Source: VGSG01 sp040756375
GTDB taxonomy: Bacteria; Desulfobacterota; Desulfomonilia; Desulfomonilales; Desulfomonilaceae
DNA length: 64,000 bases
Direction of reading: 5' to 3'
Assembly: GCA_040756375.1 (NCBI GenBank)
Contig: JBFLZC010000012.1
Coordinates: 62,001 to 126,000, forward strand
Positions 61,183-64,000 of this stretch are shown in pieces (positions within the stretch are counted from its first letter, which is position 1; each line of letters opens with the position of its first letter). Both the position numbers and the translations under genes were made by a program. The notes beneath the pieces were generated by a model. It did no database searches. It was not told the origin of the DNA and saw only the letters and a list, made by a program, of their open reading frames with translations.

Positions 61183-61950
61183 ATGGGAGCGACACGCAAG
61201 ATAATCGAAATTAACGAAGAATTGTGCAACGGCTGTGGCAATTGCATCATCACCTGCGCTGAAGGCGCTCTGGAAATCGTAGACGGAAAAGCCAAACTCG
61301 TGGCCGACAAATACTGCGACGGCCTGGGCGCTTGTTTGGGCGAATGCCCCACAGGAGCGCTCAAGATCATAGAGCGGGGAGCTGAAGAATTTGACGAAGA
61401 GGCTGTGGAAGAGCGCTTGGCTGAATTGAAACACGAGGAAGCCGCGGCGGCTCACCCCCACGCACACGCGGAGCACTTTGGGTGCCCAGGTGCCAGGCTC
61501 CAAGCTTTTGACCGGCCGACTCCCCGCCCAGCAATTAATGAACCGGCTCATACGGCTGCCGGCCCGTCAGCATTGACCCATTGGCCTGTCCAGATCCGTC
61601 TGGTGCCTCCGTTCGCGCCGTTCTTCCGCAATGCGGACCTCCTGGTCGCCGCGGACTGCACACCGATCGCGTATGCGAACTTCCATCAAGAGTTTCTGAA
61701 AGGGAAAGTCGTGATGATCGGGTGCCCGAAATTCGACGACATGCAGCTCTATTTGGACAAGTTCACCGAGATTTTCAAGAGTCAGCCCATTCGAAGCGTG
61801 ACCACGGTGGTCATGGAGGTCCCCTGCTGCCAGGGTATGCCGGTGCTGGTGAAGCGAGCTATGCAGGCCGCGGGTAAAGATATTCCCATGGAGCAGGTAA
61901 TCGTCGGCGTGCAAGGCGAAATCCTCAGGAGAGAAAAACTGGTCGCTTAA
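61183..61950 (+). CDS. Ferredoxin-domain protein, Hcp-associated type
   Basis: 255 residues. The first cluster motif CNGCGNCIITC is complete. The second, CDGLGACLGEC, has Leu where the second Cys is usual (three Cys only), so it may bind [3Fe-4S] or use another ligand. A His-rich stretch (AAAHPHAHAEH) joins a C-terminal domain with conserved Cys (AADCTPIAY, MIGCPKFDD, VPCCQGMPVLV). Proteins of this kind are often encoded beside hybrid-cluster-protein genes and HcpR, in line with the regulator here. Preceded by AAGGAGG. Confidence 0.8.
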   Translation: MGATRKIIEINEELCNGCGNCIITCAEGALEIVDGKAKLVADKYCDGLGACLGECPTGALKIIERGAEEFDEEAVEERLAELKHEEAAAAHPHAHAEHFGCPGARLQAFDRPTPRPAINEPAHTAAGPSALTHWPVQIRLVPPFAPFFRNADLLVAADCTPIAYANFHQEFLKGKVVMIGCPKFDDMQLYLDKFTEIFKSQPIRSVTTVVMEVPCCQGMPVLVKRAMQAAGKDIPMEQVIVGVQGEILRREKLVA

Positions 61951-62288
61951 CGCCCTATACACACTCGCTGTCCAAAAGTGCGTGTAGCTGCCCATCTCAT
62001 CGGCTGCCTCCCTCTGCCACAAACGGCACAGCCTCATGTGGCCGAGGAGGCAGTCCCTAACCCCTTCCGAAGAGTCCCGAACTCCCACAAAAAGCATGTC
62101 CCAGGGGCCCTCCGTAACCTTGAAAACAGGCTGCATCCGAAGTAGAATCCGTCTGTTTCTAGGGCGGGAAACATATTCCCACCGATTGTAATTTCATATA
62201 AGTCGTGTCCATCACCGCCGTAAGAGAGCGGGTCACCCAGGCTAGCGAGGTGCGCGCCGGGACGGTCCGGACAGGGAGGAACAAGACG
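61951..62288. other. Gene-free stretch upstream of gyrA
   Basis: 338 bases with no convincing gene or repeat. Short minus-strand frames show no family resemblance. A ribosome site GGGAGG at 62274-62279 precedes the gyrA GTG. I do not see a clear promoter. Confidence 0.5.
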
Positions 62289-64000
62289 TGGCCGGCCTTC
62301 AGGAGAAGCTGACCGTAGGGATCGAAGAAGAGATTCAGAAATCATACCTCGACTACGCGATGAGCGTGATCGTCGGCAGAGCCTTGCCCGACGTTCGGGA
62401 CGGCCTCAAGCCCGTGCACAGGCGCATACTCTACGCCATGTATCGAGGCGGCAATTTCTGGAACAGAGCCTATCGGAAGGCTGCCAGAGTCGTCGGCGAT
62501 GTGATCGGTCAATATCATCCTCATGGCGATCAGGCTGTGTACGATTCGGTCGTTCGCATGGCGCAACCTTTTTCCATGCGATACGTGCTGATCGACGGGC
62601 AAGGAAACTTTGGCAGCGTAGATGGCGACGCTCCCGCGGCCATGCGATACACGGAAGTCCGTCAGCATCGCGTCTGCCAGTCCTTGCTGGAGGATCTGGA
62701 CAAGGAGACAGTTGATTTTCAGCCCAACTATGACAATACGCTTCAGGAGCCGCTGGTGCTTCCGGCGCGATTTCCCGTGCTCCTCGTGGAAGGCTCGCAG
62801 GGCATCGCGGTGGGCATGGCAACCAACATCCCTCCACACAACCTCGGAGAAACCATCGATGCAACCATTCACTTGATCCGGAATCCCGGTGCATCGATCG
62901 GGGAATTGATGCAGTTCTTGCCCGGGCCGGACTTCCCGACTGCGGGATTCATCCAAGGTCGACAGGGTATCATTGATGCGTACACCAAGGGACGTGGCTC
63001 TATCAAAATGAGAGCCAAGGCCGAAATCGAAGACGCGGGCAAAGGGTACCAGCGCATCGTGGTGACCGAGATCCCCTATGCTGTGAACAAAGCTCGGGTG
63101 GTGGAATCAGTCGCGGAGCTGGTTCGAGAGAAAACCATCACCGGCATCAGGGACCTGAGAGACGAATCAGACCGCCACGGCATGAGGGTCGTATTCGAGC
63201 TGAAACGGGACGAGAATCCCGAAGTAATACTCAACCAGCTCTTCAGGCACACCCAACTCCAAACCACGTTCGGCGTGAACCTCCTCTGCGTGGACTATGG
63301 CAGGCCGCGGCAGATGGATCTCAAGGAAATGCTCAAGAGATTCATCGATTTTCGCCGCGAAGTGGTGACGCGGCGTACGAAGTTCGAGCTCAATCGAGCG
63401 CGAGAGCGGGCTCATATCCTGGAAGGCCTCAAAATCGCGCTCGATCACCTGGATGAAGTGATCGCGACTATACGGCGATCCGACGATCCACAGAGCGCAC
63501 GACAAGCCCTGGTGGCCAACTTCGGGCTCACAGAAATCCAGGCCCAGGCAATTCTTGAAATGCGCTTGCAGCGGTTGACCGCTCTGGAAAGGGACAAGAT
63601 CCTCAAAGAACTGGATGAGGTCCGAGCACGCATCGCGGAACTGGAGAGCATCCTCGCGTCGGAACAGAAGGTGCTGGACATCATTGTCGCGGAACTCACC
63701 GAGGTCAAAGACCAGTTCGGAGACGCACGGCGCACAGTTATCGTGGAAGACGAAGGCGAGGTGGTGGACGAGGACCTGATCGCTCACGAAGACATGGTGG
63801 TCACGTTCTCCGGCAAAGGATACGTCAAGCGAGTGCCCGCAAACGTGTACAGCGCCCAGAGGCCGGGAGGCAAGGGCAGGATAGGGACTAGGGTCGGCAG
63901 CGAAGACGTGGTGCACCAGATTATCTACGCGTCTACCCATGATCTGCTCCTGTGCTTTTCCAGCCGGGGCCGAGTCTACTGGATGAAGGTCTACCAGATT
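62289..64000 (+). CDS. gyrA: DNA gyrase subunit A (N-terminal part, cut by window edge)
   Basis: The frame from the GTG at 62289 stays open to the window edge (570 codons). It opens with EEEIQKSYLDYAMSVIVGRA, the GyrA start. The winged helix and catalytic region follow: RVVGDVIGQYHPHGDQAVYD, DGQGNFGSVDGDAPAAMRYT with catalytic Tyr121. By C-gate residue ~430 the sequence reads ILEMRLQRLTALERDKIL. At the Ser83-equivalent (residue 82) there is Gln, and the Asp87-equivalent Asp86 is kept. It introduces negative supercoils with GyrB. Confidence 0.95.

Noticed and set aside
1..64000. CRISPR arrays, prophage or transposase genes
   Set aside because: I saw no regularly spaced direct repeats and no integrase, transposase, capsid or portal-like protein; the repeats present are palindromic and dispersed.

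Overview
The window looks like a chromosomal segment of an anaerobic Gram-negative bacterium, most likely from the Desulfobacterota (former Deltaproteobacteria). The reasons are a split ATP synthase operon with b and b' subunits and no a or c genes, ferredoxin-dependent 2-oxoacid oxidoreductase genes, a siroheme/ferredoxin protein under an FNR-type regulator, a TRAP transporter, a bactofilin and outer-membrane barrel proteins. Taxonomy is inferred from gene content only. No prophage, transposase, plasmid gene or CRISPR array is visible.

Layout. 1-5.7 kb (minus): a complete branched-chain amino acid ABC transporter (livJHMGF) runs into 2-oxoacid:ferredoxin oxidoreductase genes (delta, then alpha, cut by the window edge), so uptake and ferredoxin-linked oxidation may be co-expressed. 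5.7-6.9 kb: palindromic repeats around a small secreted protein. 6.9-13.7 kb (minus): the translation operon rimP-nusA-rnpM-infB-DUF503-rbfA-nrnA, preceded by tRNA-Gly(CCC) with its own terminator. 14-15.9 kb (minus): a PpiD-like periplasmic foldase. 16-22.2 kb (plus): the cell-shape operon mreBCD-mrdA-rodA followed by a bactofilin. 22.4-28.4 kb (plus): the F1 part of ATP synthase with b' and b stalks.

29-40 kb is an accessory, envelope-directed region. It holds two tandem giant secreted repeat proteins (1326 and 1046 residues) with D-x-x-G repeats, a YD/RHS-like flavour and nearly identical Thr/Pro-rich tails. Next to them are a small secreted protein, a 565-residue outer-membrane barrel and an exported ankyrin/SH3-like protein. 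This is the best candidate for an undescribed system. 40-46 kb: a peroxiredoxin remnant, then a GntR regulator, a TRAP transporter (dctPQM) and a malonyl-CoA-synthetase-like ligase, with a recognisable promoter and operator. 46-53 kb: a cytidylate-kinase-like/BON protein, TPR proteins, an M24 peptidase, EF-P, a large unrecognised protein, a TPR gene bracketed by inverted MITE-like repeats, and a small outer-membrane protein.

53-56 kb (minus): a single-chain fusion of an MrfA/YprA-type helicase and an MrfB/YprB-type DEDD exonuclease. 56.6-58.6 kb: yajD, a DUF192 protein and a TIGR02757 protein. 58.6-62 kb: an FNR/HcpR-like regulator divergent from a PCP_red/siroheme/ferredoxin protein, then a zinc-ribbon HD-like protein and a ferredoxin, with TTGAC-type palindromes in front of these units. 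62.3 kb to the end: gyrA (partial), with Gln at the quinolone-resistance position equivalent to Ser83.
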